Positions 53,601 to 62,155 of a DNA stretch of 64,000 nucleotides are shown one piece after another. Origin of the DNA: Streptomyces sp. H27-C3 (GTDB taxonomy: Bacteria > Actinomycetota > Actinomycetes > Streptomycetales > Streptomycetaceae); NCBI RefSeq assembly GCF_030063415.1, contig NZ_JASITA010000022.1, positions 1-64,000 on the forward strand. The letters are read 5' to 3'. A program made the position numbers and the translations under genes. How positions within the stretch are numbered: position 1 is the first letter of the stretch; each line of letters begins with the position of its first letter. The notes beneath the pieces are model-generated. The model was not told the origin of the DNA. It was given only the letters and a program-made list of their open reading frames with translations, and made no database searches.

Positions 53601-53681
53601 CGGTCGAACGTAGGCCTCCTTGCGGAGACGGACGCATGGGTCGATGACACAGAAGCCCCGAATGCGGGTACGTACGTTCGC

Positions 53682-56051
53682 ATGACGCCGACCGCCACCT
53701 ATCGCCTCCAGCTCCATTCCGGTTTCCCCTTCTCGGCCGCCGAGGACGCGGTGCCCCAGCTGGCCGCCCTCGGGGTCTCCCATCTGCATCTGTCGCCGGT
53801 CCTGGAGGCCGTACCCGGCTCCCAGCACGGGTACGACGTCGTGGACCACGCACGCGTGCGGGCCGAACTGGGAGGCGAGGAGGGGTTGCGCGCGCTGTCC
53901 CGCACCGCGCGGGCGCACGGGCTCGGCCTGGTCATCGACATCGTGCCGAACCACATGGCCCTGCCGTCTCCCGAGAGCCTCAACCGGCCACTCTGGGACG
54001 TGCTCAAGGAGGGGCCCGCCTCCCCTTGCGCCCGCTGGTTCGACATCGACTGGGAGGCGGGCGGCGGCAAAATGCTGCTGCCCGTCCTTGGACACCCGAT
54101 CGGTGACGAGCTGGACGCCCTGCGGATCGACGGCGATGTCCTGCGGTACTACGACCACGAGTTCCCGCTGCGCGAGGGCACGGCCGGGCTGCCGCTGCCC
54201 GAGCTGCTGGACGCCCAGTGGTACCGGCTCACCTGGTGGCGGCTGGCCCGGACCGAGCTCAACTACCGTCGTTTCTTCACCATTTCGGACCTGATCGGGG
54301 TCCGGGTGGAGGACCCGGAGGTGTTCGCCGCCTCCCATACGAAGATCATCGAGCTGGTGCGGGACGGGGTGGTGGACGGGCTGCGCATCGACCACCCGGA
54401 CGGTCTCGCCGACCCCGAGGCGTATCTGACCCGGCTGGCGGAGGCGACCGGTGGTGGTCTGTGGACCGTCGTGGAGAAGATCCTCACCGGGCAGGAGCGG
54501 CTGCCCGCGGAGTGGCCGGTCGCCGGGACGACGGGATACGACGCGCTGCACCGGATCGGCGGCCTGTTCACCGACCCGGTGGGCGTCGGCCAACTCATCG
54601 ACCACTACCGGGACTTCGCGGGCCCCTCCGGCGACCGCGGCGGCTACTGGGACGCGACGGTGCGCCGGGCCGCGTACCGGGTCATCACCCATGAGCTGGC
54701 CGCCGAGACGCGCTTCCTGGTCCGCACGGCCGAGCGGATCTGCGCGGCGGACCCCGCCCTGCGCGACCACGCGCCCTGGGCGCTGCGGACCGCGGTGCGG
54801 GAGCTGCTGGTGCGGGTCCCCGTCTACCGGCCGTACGTGACGGCGGGCGGCCCCTGCCCCGAGAGCGCGGAGGCCGCCGTTCCGATGGCGGCGGTGCTGC
54901 AGGTGAAGGCCGTGTTCTCGGTGCCCGAGGAGGCCGCGGTCGTCGATGTGGTGCGCGACCTCGCGCTGGGCAGGCTGGGATCGGGCCCCGACCACGCGGC
55001 GTTCTGCGCGCGCTTCGCCCAGACCTCGTCGGCGCTGCGCGCCAAGTCCGTCGAGGACACGGCCTTCTACCGGTACGTGCCGCTGCTCTCGGCGACAGAG
55101 GTGGGCGGCGATCCCGGATTCCCCGCGGTGACCCCGGCGGACTTCCACGACTTCTGCACCCGTCTGGCGCGCGACTGGCCGGCCACCGGCACGGTGCTTT
55201 CCACCCACGACACGAAGCGCAGCGCGGACGTACGGGCCCGCATCACGGTGCTGTCCGAGTGCCCGCAGCGGTGGGCCGGGCTGCTGACGGAGCTGGCGGG
55301 CGTGTCCGCCCCCGACCCGCATCTGGCGTGGGCCGCCTGGCAGACCGCGCTCGGTTTCGGCGCCCCCGACGCGCAGCGGCTGACGCCCGCGCTCCTGAAG
55401 GCCGTCCGGGAGGCGGGGCTGCACACCAGCTGGACCGAGCAGGACCCGGCGTACGAGCAGGCGGTGGCCGACTTCGTGGCGGCGGGGCCCGCGGGGCCGC
55501 CGTTCGAAACGGTGGCGGCGTTCTCACGGGACATCGACCCGTACGTACGGGCCAATGTGCTCGGGGCCGCGCTGGTGCACCTGACAATGCCGGGGGTGCC
55601 GGATGTCTACCAGGGCACGGAGCACGAGTCCCTCGTCCTGGTGGACCCGGACAACCGGCGGCCCGTCCTGTTCGACCGCGACGGGGACAAAGCCGGTGGC
55701 CTGTCCGGTGAGAAGTACGCCCTCACGAAGGCGGCCCTGGGGGTGCGGCGCCGGCGCCCGGAGGCCTTCGGCGAGTCGGGGACGTACCAGCCGCTGACCG
55801 TCACGGGTCCGGCGGCCGGGCACTGCGTGGCGTTCTGCCGGACCGGCCGGGTCGTCACGGCCGTCACCCGGCTCTCACTGCGGCTCGCGGAAGCGGGCGG
55901 CTGGCAGGAGACGGAGCTGGTGCTTCCGGAGGGAGAGTGGGCCGATCTACTCGCGCCGCGAAGGGAGTTCACGGGGGCGGTGCGGGTGACCGACCTGTTC
56001 GCGGAGGCGCCGGTGGCGCTGCTGGTGCCGGCCGGTGGTCGGGCCGAGTAG
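53682..56051 (+). CDS. treY: Malto-oligosyltrehalose synthase
   Basis: 789 residues. N-terminus MTPTATYRLQLHSGFPFSAAEDAVPQLAALGVSHLHLSPVLEAVPGSQHGYDVVD is the TreY hallmark. GH13 motifs: VIDIVPNHMA, nucleophile DGLRIDHPDGLADP, acid/base TVVEKIL, and LSTHDTKRSADVRARI. It isomerises the reducing-end glucose of a maltodextrin into an alpha,alpha-1,1 linkage. TreZ then releases trehalose. The usual treY-treZ adjacency is interrupted here by about 900 bp of decayed DNA. Confidence 0.96.
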   Translation: MTPTATYRLQLHSGFPFSAAEDAVPQLAALGVSHLHLSPVLEAVPGSQHGYDVVDHARVRAELGGEEGLRALSRTARAHGLGLVIDIVPNHMALPSPESLNRPLWDVLKEGPASPCARWFDIDWEAGGGKMLLPVLGHPIGDELDALRIDGDVLRYYDHEFPLREGTAGLPLPELLDAQWYRLTWWRLARTELNYRRFFTISDLIGVRVEDPEVFAASHTKIIELVRDGVVDGLRIDHPDGLADPEAYLTRLAEATGGGLWTVVEKILTGQERLPAEWPVAGTTGYDALHRIGGLFTDPVGVGQLIDHYRDFAGPSGDRGGYWDATVRRAAYRVITHELAAETRFLVRTAERICAADPALRDHAPWALRTAVRELLVRVPVYRPYVTAGGPCPESAEAAVPMAAVLQVKAVFSVPEEAAVVDVVRDLALGRLGSGPDHAAFCARFAQTSSALRAKSVEDTAFYRYVPLLSATEVGGDPGFPAVTPADFHDFCTRLARDWPATGTVLSTHDTKRSADVRARITVLSECPQRWAGLLTELAGVSAPDPHLAWAAWQTALGFGAPDAQRLTPALLKAVREAGLHTSWTEQDPAYEQAVADFVAAGPAGPPFETVAAFSRDIDPYVRANVLGAALVHLTMPGVPDVYQGTEHESLVLVDPDNRRPVLFDRDGDKAGGLSGEKYALTKAALGVRRRRPEAFGESGTYQPLTVTGPAAGHCVAFCRTGRVVTAVTRLSLRLAEAGGWQETELVLPEGEWADLLAPRREFTGAVRVTDLFAEAPVALLVPAGGRAE

Positions 56052-56378
56052 GGCGGACGGGAACTCGGAGCGACCGCCGCTGATCAGGCCGAACAGGTCG
56101 AGCGGGGACTCGGGCGGACGGCGCCGGGCCCGGACCGCGGTCGTCGGTGCGCCCCGGCCCTCCCCCGCGCCCGGCGGGCCGGTACCGCCCGTCCGCAGCG
56201 GCCACCAGCAGCGCTCGCCGAGCAGCGCCATCGCCGAGGGCAGGATCAGGGCCCGCAGCACGATCGCGTCGAACAGCACCGCCACCGTGAGCCCCACGGC
56301 GAGCTGCTTCATCTCGATCCGGTCGATGAACAGGAAGCTGACGAAGACCGAGACCATGACGACCGCGGCGCCGCAGTG
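56052..56378 (-). pseudogene. C-terminal fragment of an MMPL transporter
   Basis: Minus-strand sequence VVMVSVFVSFLFIDRIEMKQLAVGLTVAVLFDAIVLRALILPSAMALLGERCWW is the last membrane helices of an MMPL transporter. Everything upstream is missing: coding homology stops at about 56378, where a GNAT fragment on the other strand begins. Only about 110 of some 700 residues remain, with no start signal. Confidence 0.85.
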
Positions 56379-56390
56379 GAAGCCGCCGGG

Positions 56391-56923
56391 ATGAAGCTTC
56401 TGGTCGAGCGTTTCCGTTACGAGTGGACGACGGCCTGTGGGCTGCCGGAACGGCCGGGCCGGCTGGAGTTCCGGCCGGAGCCCGACGACGGGGTGATCCT
56501 CGATCTGCTGCGCCGGGTCCAGGTGGGCACCCTGGACGCCCACGCACTGCACGCCGTCGCGGCAGGCGGACAGCACGGAGAGCGGCCTGGAGGCCGCTGC
56601 GCGGGAGGAGCTGGACTTCTTTCCGCTGGTGCCCGTCGCCGCGCGAGTGGTGGCAGCTCGCCCACACCCAGGGCGGTGACCTGGCCGGGCTCCACATCCC
56701 GGCACGCAACACGCAGGGGCCGTGCATCGGCTTCATCGGGGTCGTACCGGAGCAGCGCGGCCACGGTTACGCGTACGACCTGCTCGTCGAGTGCACGCGT
56801 TTCCTGGCCGCCGAGGGTGCGCAGGTCGTCGCCGGAGCCACCGATCAGAGCAATACGCCGATGGCCGCCGCATTCGCCAAGGCTGGACATCCGGTGATTC
56901 AGGAGCGGATCCACTTCGTCTGA
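56391..56923 (+). pseudogene. GNAT acetyltransferase with two frameshifts
   Basis: Reads RFRYEWTTACGLPERPGRLEFRPEPDDGVILDLLRR in one frame. An extra G near 56561 moves it to SGLEAAAREELDFF in a second frame. An extra T near 56620-56622 (TTT for TT) moves it to PREWWQLAHTQGGDLAGLHIPARNTQGPCIGFIGVVPEQRGHGYAYDLLVECTRFLAAEGAQ in a third, ending QERIHFV at 56923. The acetyl-CoA loop (PEQRGHGYAYDL) is intact in sequence but cannot be reached by normal translation. N-terminus abuts the MMPL fragment. Confidence 0.83.
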
Positions 56924-56963
56924 AGCACGATGGTGTCGGCATCGACGACGAGAGGGGCCGCCA

Positions 56964-58718
56964 GTGCTTTTCGAGGTGTGGGCACCGCATGCGGACCGGG
57001 TGACGCTCCAGTTGGCGGGCAGCGCCGTGGCGATGCGGCGCGATCCGGCGCGGGACGACTGGTGGGCCGTCGAGGCGGACGCGGACGAAGGCGCCCGCTA
57101 CGGCTTCACGCTGGACGAGGGCCCGGTCCTGCCCGACCCGCGCTCGCGCCGCCAGCCGGACGGGCCCGACGGACTCAGTGCCGTCGTGGATCACGGTTCC
57201 GCCGGCCTGCCGGGCGCGTGGGCGGGGCGCCCGCTGCCGGGCGCGGTCCTCTACGAGCTGCACGTCGGTACGTACACCCCGGAAGGCACCTTCGACGCCG
57301 CCGCCGGGCGGCTCGGGCATCTGGTGGAGCTGGGCGTCACGCATGTCGAGCTGATGCCCGTCTGCCCGTTCCCCGGCGTCCACGGATGGGGGTACGAGGG
57401 GGTGTCGCTGTGGGCCGTGCACGAGCCGTACGGCGGGCCCGACGGGCTGAAGCGCTTTGTCGACACGGCGCACGGGCTCGGTCTGGGCGTCGTGCTCGAC
57501 GTGGTCCACAACCACCTCGGCCCCTCCGGCGACTACCTGCCTCTCTTCGGGCCGTACTTCACCGACACCCACCACACACCGTGGGGTTCGGCCGTCAATC
57601 TTGACGCCCCCGGCTCCGACGAGGTCCGCGCGTTCCTGCTCGGCAGCGCGCTGTCCTGGCTGCGCGACTACCGCGTCGACGGGCTGCGGCTCGACGCGGT
57701 GCACGCCCTCGCCGACACCCGTGCGCTGACCTTCCTCGAAGAGCTGTCCACGGCCGTCGACACTCTCTCGGCCGAGACGAACAGGCCGCTCTTCCTGATC
57801 GCCGAGTCCGACCTGGGCGATCCGCGAACGACGACACCGCGCGAGTCGGGCGGGCTCGGACTGCACGCCCAGTGGAACGACGACTTCCACCACGCCCTGC
57901 ACACCGCTCTCACCGGTGAATCCCAGGGCTATTACGCCGACTTCGCCCGTGCCCCCCTCGGAGCGCTCGCCAAGACGCTGGGGCACGCCTTCTTCCACGA
58001 CGGTACGTACTCGACCTTCCGTGGCCGCGCGCACGGGCGCCCGGTGGACCGCACCAGGGCCGCCGCGCACCGGTTCCTCGGCTACGCCCAGACCCACGAC
58101 CAGATCGGCAACCGGGCACTCGGCGACCGGCTCTCCGCCTGCCTGTCCCCCGGGCTGCTGGCGTGCGCCGCCGCGCTCGTGCTCACCGGGCCCTTCACCC
58201 CGATGCTGTTCATGGGTGAGGAATGGGCGGCCCGTACACCGTGGCAGTTCTTCACGGACCACACCGACCCGGAGCTCGCCGAGGCCGTACGCAACGGCAG
58301 GCGCCGGGAGTTCGCGGCGCACGGGTGGGCGGATGAGGACATTCCCGATCCGCAGGACCCGCGGACCAGGGAACGCTCCTGCCTCGACTGGTCGGAGCCC
58401 GCGAGCGAGCCCCACGCGCGCGTGCTGGCCTGGTACCGCGAGTTGATCGCCCTGCGCCACGCGCGGCCCGACCTGGCCGACCCGGATCTGGCGGCGGTGA
58501 AGGTCGCGTACGACGAGAACGCGCGCTGGCTCGCGTACCGACGCGGTGACATCCGCGTCGCGGTGAACCTCTCGAAGGAGCAGGCCACGATCGGCCTGGG
58601 CCGCGATGGGCGCAGCCGCGTGCTGGCGGCGTGGGAGCCGGTGGAGGCGCCGGGCGCCGACGGGTTGCTTGCGCTGCCGGCCGAGTCGTGTGTGGTGCTG
58701 GGGCCGGACGTGGCGTGA
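56964..58718 (+). CDS. treZ: Malto-oligosyltrehalose trehalohydrolase
   Basis: 584 residues, GTG start with GAGGGG upstream. N-terminal CBM48-like domain (LFEVWAPHADRVTLQLAG), GH13 barrel with VLYELHVGTYTPEGTFDAA, VVLDVVHNHLGPSGDYLPLFGPYFTD, nucleophile VDGLRLDAVHALAD, acid/base LIAESDLGDPRT, and GYAQTHDQIGNRALGDRL. It hydrolyses maltooligosyl trehalose to free trehalose. Completes the GlgX-TreY-TreZ pathway. Confidence 0.96.
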   Translation: MLFEVWAPHADRVTLQLAGSAVAMRRDPARDDWWAVEADADEGARYGFTLDEGPVLPDPRSRRQPDGPDGLSAVVDHGSAGLPGAWAGRPLPGAVLYELHVGTYTPEGTFDAAAGRLGHLVELGVTHVELMPVCPFPGVHGWGYEGVSLWAVHEPYGGPDGLKRFVDTAHGLGLGVVLDVVHNHLGPSGDYLPLFGPYFTDTHHTPWGSAVNLDAPGSDEVRAFLLGSALSWLRDYRVDGLRLDAVHALADTRALTFLEELSTAVDTLSAETNRPLFLIAESDLGDPRTTTPRESGGLGLHAQWNDDFHHALHTALTGESQGYYADFARAPLGALAKTLGHAFFHDGTYSTFRGRAHGRPVDRTRAAAHRFLGYAQTHDQIGNRALGDRLSACLSPGLLACAAALVLTGPFTPMLFMGEEWAARTPWQFFTDHTDPELAEAVRNGRRREFAAHGWADEDIPDPQDPRTRERSCLDWSEPASEPHARVLAWYRELIALRHARPDLADPDLAAVKVAYDENARWLAYRRGDIRVAVNLSKEQATIGLGRDGRSRVLAAWEPVEAPGADGLLALPAESCVVLGPDVA

Positions 58719-58732
58719 CGGCAGGCGGGGTG

Positions 58733-58755
58733 GGGGCGGGGAACAGCCCCGCCCC
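58733..58755 (+). terminator. Stem-loop terminator of treZ
   Basis: A 9-bp all-GC stem (GGGGCGGGG / CCCCGCCCC, 5-nt loop AACAG) 15 bp past the treZ stop. A second hairpin, GACGGGCTGA / TCAGCCCGTC at 58778-58802, follows and may serve both this gene and the convergent peptidase gene. Confidence 0.7.
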
Positions 58756-58777
58756 TGCCGCTGGGCCTCACCCGCTG

Positions 58778-58895
58778 GACGGGCTGAGCTATTCAGCCCG
58801 TCCGGCGTTTGAGGACACGCCCGTAGGGCGTCCGGGGGGCTGGGGCCTGCCCCCAAGTTTCGGGAAGGGGCGGGTAGGGGAACAGCCAGCCGCAG
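58778..58895. repeat. Streptomyces-type dispersed intergenic repeat, copy 2
   Basis: Blocks TCAGCCCGTCCG, GTTTGAGGACACGCCC, GGGCGTCC and GGGAAGGGGCGGGTAGGGGAACAG occur in the same order and orientation as in the copy at 15481-15670, again just before the stop codon of a minus-strand gene and after a plus-strand gene. This marks it as a mobile-like or recurrent intergenic element between convergent genes. Confidence 0.65.
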
Positions 58896-58904
58896 GCGCC
58901 CGCT

Positions 58905-60029
58905 TCAGCCGACGACCGCCATTTCCCGCGCCGTCGTGTTGAGGCGCCGGCCTCCCGTCTCCGTGACCGTGACGATGTCCTCGATCCGCACACCGAAGCG
59001 GCCGGGAAGGTAGATGCCGGGCTCGATCGAGAAGCACATGCCAGGCACCAACGCCCGCAGCTCCCCCTCGATCATGTACGGCGGCTCATGCGTGGTCACC
59101 CCGATACCGTGCCCGGTGCGGTGGATGAACCGCTCTCCGTACCCCGCCTCGGTGATGACCGCGCGCGCCACCCGGTCCACGTCCTGGCAGGCGATCCCCG
59201 GACGTACCGCGTCGAAGGCCGCCTGCTGTGCCTCCCGTACGACGTCATGGACGCGCTGCTCCTCGGCGCTCGGGGCGCCGACGTGGACCGTGCGGGAGGT
59301 GTCGGAGCCGTAACCGTGCTTGAGGCCGCCGAAGTCGAGGACGACCATGTCGCCCTCCTCAATGACACGCGGGCCCGCCTCGTGGTGCGGGCTGGCGCCG
59401 TTCGGGCCGCTGCCGACGACCGTGAAGTCCACCTGTTCGTGCCCGAACTGCGTGAGGAGATGGGCGAGTTCGGCGGCCACCTCGCTCTCACGACGGCCGG
59501 AGAAGCGGATCTTGACAATTTCCTCGTACGTGGCGTCCGCAGCCGCGCCCGCCGCTTCGAGGCGTGCCAGCTCGGACGCGTCCTTGACCGCCCGAAGCAG
59601 GGGCAGGGCGGTGGTCAGCGAGACGTACGAGGTGTGGGGCAGTTCCCGCTGGAGGCCCAGGAGGTGCATCGCCCAGGCGTTGTCGCTGATGCCGAAGCGC
59701 CCCTGCGCGTCCAGGAGCGGCGCGGTGACGTCGTACGGGTCCTTGCCGTCGGTCCAGTCGCGCAGGGTGAACGCGGCGGCTCCGGCGGCCCGCTCGGCGT
59801 CCGGCGCCTCCAGCGTCGGGACCACCAGGACGGGGTCCTGTCCCACGGCCAGGACCAGGAGCGTCAGCCGCTCGGTGGTCGCGGTCGGCCGGTAGCCGGT
59901 GAGGTGGACCAGGTCGGGGCCGGGGGCGACGAGCAGACCCGCAAGCCCGGCGTCGGCGGCGGACCGCACGGCGCGGGCCATGCGGGCCCGGTAGTCGTCG
60001 GCGGTGAAGGGGGCGGGCGCATCTGACAT
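58905..60029 (-). CDS. M24-family (Xaa-Pro) aminopeptidase
   Basis: 374 residues from ATG 60029. N-terminal creatinase-like domain (ALVAPGPDLVHLTGY-like LLVAPGPDLVHLTGYRPTA). The pita-bread catalytic domain has the five metal ligands: VVLDFGG (Asp), SDTSRTV (Asp), HRTGHGIGVTTHEPP (His), FSIEPGIYLPG (Glu) and VRIEDIVTVTETG (Glu). Cleaves N-terminal residues before proline. Starts 4 bp after the kinase-like gene stop, so both form an operon. Confidence 0.94.
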   Translation of the reverse strand: MSDAPAPFTADDYRARMARAVRSAADAGLAGLLVAPGPDLVHLTGYRPTATTERLTLLVLAVGQDPVLVVPTLEAPDAERAAGAAAFTLRDWTDGKDPYDVTAPLLDAQGRFGISDNAWAMHLLGLQRELPHTSYVSLTTALPLLRAVKDASELARLEAAGAAADATYEEIVKIRFSGRRESEVAAELAHLLTQFGHEQVDFTVVGSGPNGASPHHEAGPRVIEEGDMVVLDFGGLKHGYGSDTSRTVHVGAPSAEEQRVHDVVREAQQAAFDAVRPGIACQDVDRVARAVITEAGYGERFIHRTGHGIGVTTHEPPYMIEGELRALVPGMCFSIEPGIYLPGRFGVRIEDIVTVTETGGRRLNTTAREMAVVG

Positions 60030-60033
60030 GGCC

Positions 60034-60711
60034 TCATCCTGCCCGGCGCAGCGGATCCCCACCAGCCGATGGCAGGACGGTGTTCGGCGCGAAGGACACG
60101 ACGAGGTCGGCGCGGTCGCGGCCCTGCCGCACCAGGCGGGCGTTGGCCTCGTCCGAGGTGCGGGCGAAGTGTTCGGCGCGCTGCCGGGGTTTGCCGAAAC
60201 GTTCATGCCGGTCGATGAGCCTGCGCAGCCGCTCGTCCTGGTCGAGCTCCAGGAACCAGACCTCGTCGAGTAGGTCCCGTACGGCCGCCCAGGGTCCTTC
60301 GTCGAGCAGCAGATAGTTGCCCTCGGTGATGACCAGCGGGGCGTCCAGGGGCGCGGGCACCGGGATGCTGCCCGCCACCGGTTCCTCCAGGGACCGGTCG
60401 TAGGCGGGCGCGTAGACGACGGTGCCCGGCGGCTGGGGAGTGCGCAGCCTGGTGAGGAGTGCGGTGTATCCGGTGGCGTCGAAGGTGTCGGGGGCGCCCT
60501 TGCGGTCGGTGCGCCCCAGGCGCTCCAGCTCCGCTCCGGCCAGGTGGAAGCCGTCCATCGGGACGAGTACGGCGGCCTGACCGAGGCGGTCGGCGAGGTG
60601 CGCGGCGAGGGTGGACTTCCCCGCGCCCGGGGCGCCCGCGATGCCGAGGACGCGGCGACGGCCGGGGGCGATGAGACGGTGAGCGCGGTCGATCAGGTGC
60701 TGCGGTTCCAT
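60034..60711 (-). CDS. Nucleoside/uridine kinase-like P-loop protein
   Basis: 225 residues from ATG 60711. Walker A GIAGAPGAGKST at about 23-34, VLVPMDGFHLAGAELERLGRTDRKGAPDTFDATGY, VVYAPAYDRSLEEPV, VITEGNYLLLDEGPW and FLELDQDERLRRLIDRHERFGK are the standard segments of the PanK/uridine kinase/fructose kinase-like group (FrcK- and YggC-like). Substrate uncertain; likely a nucleoside or sugar. Its start lies 73 bp from the divergent VOC gene. Confidence 0.88.
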   Translation of the reverse strand: MEPQHLIDRAHRLIAPGRRRVLGIAGAPGAGKSTLAAHLADRLGQAAVLVPMDGFHLAGAELERLGRTDRKGAPDTFDATGYTALLTRLRTPQPPGTVVYAPAYDRSLEEPVAGSIPVPAPLDAPLVITEGNYLLLDEGPWAAVRDLLDEVWFLELDQDERLRRLIDRHERFGKPRQRAEHFARTSDEANARLVRQGRDRADLVVSFAPNTVLPSAGGDPLRRAG

Positions 60712-60784
60712 GAGGGCATTGTGGTGGCCGCGGGCCGAGGTGGTACGTATGACTTCCGTCCTCCGACCGGAAGAGGTACCGCCC

Positions 60785-61180
60785 ATGTCGCACATCGCTC
60801 TGACCGCCCTGGTCGTCCGTGACTACGACGAGGCGATCGCCTTCTACACCGACGCGCTCGGATTCGAGCTGGTCGAGGACACGGACCGGGGTGACGGCTC
60901 CCGGTGGATCGTCGTCCGCCCGCGCGGCGCGGGGGCCGGTACGGGGCTGCTGCTCGCTCGGGCGAAGGGGGACGCGCAGCACGCGCGCATGGGCGATCAG
61001 ACGGGTGGCCGGGTCGGGTTCTTCCTGTATACCGAGGACTTCGCGGGCGATCACGCGCGGATGGTGGCGGCGGGGGTCCGGTTCGTGGAGGAGCCGCGGC
61101 ATGAGGTGTACGGGGCGGTCGCGGTGTTCGAGGACCTGTACGGGAACCGGTGGGATCTGCTGGAGCCGGCGGTGGTGTGA
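60785..61180 (+). CDS. VOC-family (glyoxalase-like) protein
   Basis: 131 residues: ALTALVVRDYDEAIAFYTDALGFELVEDT, VVRPRGAGAGTGLLLARA, GGRVGFFLYTEDFAGDHARM, FVEEPRHEVYGAVAVFEDLYGNRWDLLEP. The vicinal oxygen chelate fold with His/Glu metal-ligand candidates. Role could be dioxygenase, lyase or antibiotic binding. GAAGAGG 8 bp before the start. Confidence 0.9.
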   Translation: MSHIALTALVVRDYDEAIAFYTDALGFELVEDTDRGDGSRWIVVRPRGAGAGTGLLLARAKGDAQHARMGDQTGGRVGFFLYTEDFAGDHARMVAAGVRFVEEPRHEVYGAVAVFEDLYGNRWDLLEPAVV

Positions 61181-61407
61181 GGGGGCGGGGGGATGCGGGG
61201 CGGGGTGCGGATCAGGGTGCGGATCACGTCGCTGGGTGCTGGTCCCGCGCCTGGGGCGTGTCTCAAGGTCAGCTTCCCCACCGCATCGCCAACGGCCTTG
61301 CCCGGCTGCCCGGACAGGGGCGGCCCTGAAATCATTTCGCCCGTGCTCGCCTCGTCCGGTACGGTCGCGGGATTGTTTTCACCGCTGGGAGCCCAGGAGG
61401 TTCGCGG

Positions 61408-61830
61408 GTGACCTCCCCGGCAGTTCCCAAGCTGAGAGCAGGTTTCGTTATGGCATGTCGTATCAGTGAGCTCGTGCTCGGTTGCCGCGACCCTGAGGTG
61501 CTGGCGCGATTCTGGTGCGAGGTCCTGGACTTCGTCGTGCTCGATCGCGAGGACGACGGCACGGTGGAGATCGGGCCGCGCGAAGGGTTCGGCGGTCCGC
61601 AGCCGACGATCATCCTCAGTCGCAGGGATGAGCCGGAGAAGGGGAAATCCCGGCTGCACATCGACGTCAACGCCACCGACCGCGATCAGGACGCCGAGCT
61701 CGAACGCCTTCTGAAGCTCGGTGCGCGCCCGGCCGACATCGGCCAGACAGGGCAGGAGCAGTGGCATGTCCTGGTCGACCCCGAAGGTAATGAGTTCTGC
61801 CTGCTCAAGGCCCGTCTCAACCCACTCTGA
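61408..61830 (+). CDS. VOC-family protein, second copy type
   Basis: 140 residues if the GTG at 61408 is used; it has AGGAGG 7 bp upstream. The family homology begins at ATG 61450 (ACRISELVLGCRDPEVLARFWCEVLDFVVLDRE), so the extra 14 residues are doubtful. The end EQWHVLVDPEGNEFCLLKARL is typical. The HIDVN segment (KSRLHIDVNATDRDQDAEL) marks the actinobacterial VOC subgroup of unknown substrate. Not closely similar to its upstream neighbour. Confidence 0.87.
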   Translation: MTSPAVPKLRAGFVMACRISELVLGCRDPEVLARFWCEVLDFVVLDREDDGTVEIGPREGFGGPQPTIILSRRDEPEKGKSRLHIDVNATDRDQDAELERLLKLGARPADIGQTGQEQWHVLVDPEGNEFCLLKARLNPL

Positions 61831-61915
61831 TGCTCATCGGTCACGCCTCGGCACCAGGTACCTAGGGTCTGCCTCGAAGTCCGGTGTGACGGGCGTGTCG
61901 TGATCGTGAAGAAGT

Positions 61916-62155
61916 GAGGTCTCCGGTAGAGGGTTCATCGACCAAGAAAAACCTGAACACCGGAGACCTCGTGGCCACCCTGGCGGTGACGAGGCGGTTG
62001 GCCTGACCGATGAGCAGTGGGCGCGGCTGGAACCGCTGTTGCCTGTGCCCACGCCGTCGGGTCGGCCGTCGGCGTGGACGAAACGGCAGCTCATCGACGG
62101 GATCAGATGGCGGGTGCGGGTGGTGCGCCCTGGTGGGACGTCCCAGACTGCTACG
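61916..62155 (+). mobile_element. IS5-type insertion sequence remnant
   Basis: A 12-bp inverted repeat (GAGGTCTCCGGT 61916-61927, complement 61959-61970) is followed by a transposase N-terminus: LTDEQWARLEPLLPVPTPSG then RPSAWTKRQLIDGIRWR, then after a frame change GAPWWDVPDCYG. This is the start of IS5/IS1112-type transposases. It stops at about 62155, where GH85 coding sequence begins. The catalytic DDE part and the right end are missing. Confidence 0.8.

Noticed and set aside
52245..55424. 1059-codon minus-strand frame read as one giant protein
   Set aside because: The MFS transporter clearly starts at ATG 53600. The upstream part is antisense of treY with no membrane or domain pattern.
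61193..61411. 72-codon frame between the two VOC genes
   Set aside because: Repetitive GGGGTGCGGATCA-type sequence, no domain. The stretch 61181-61407 shows nothing else I can support.
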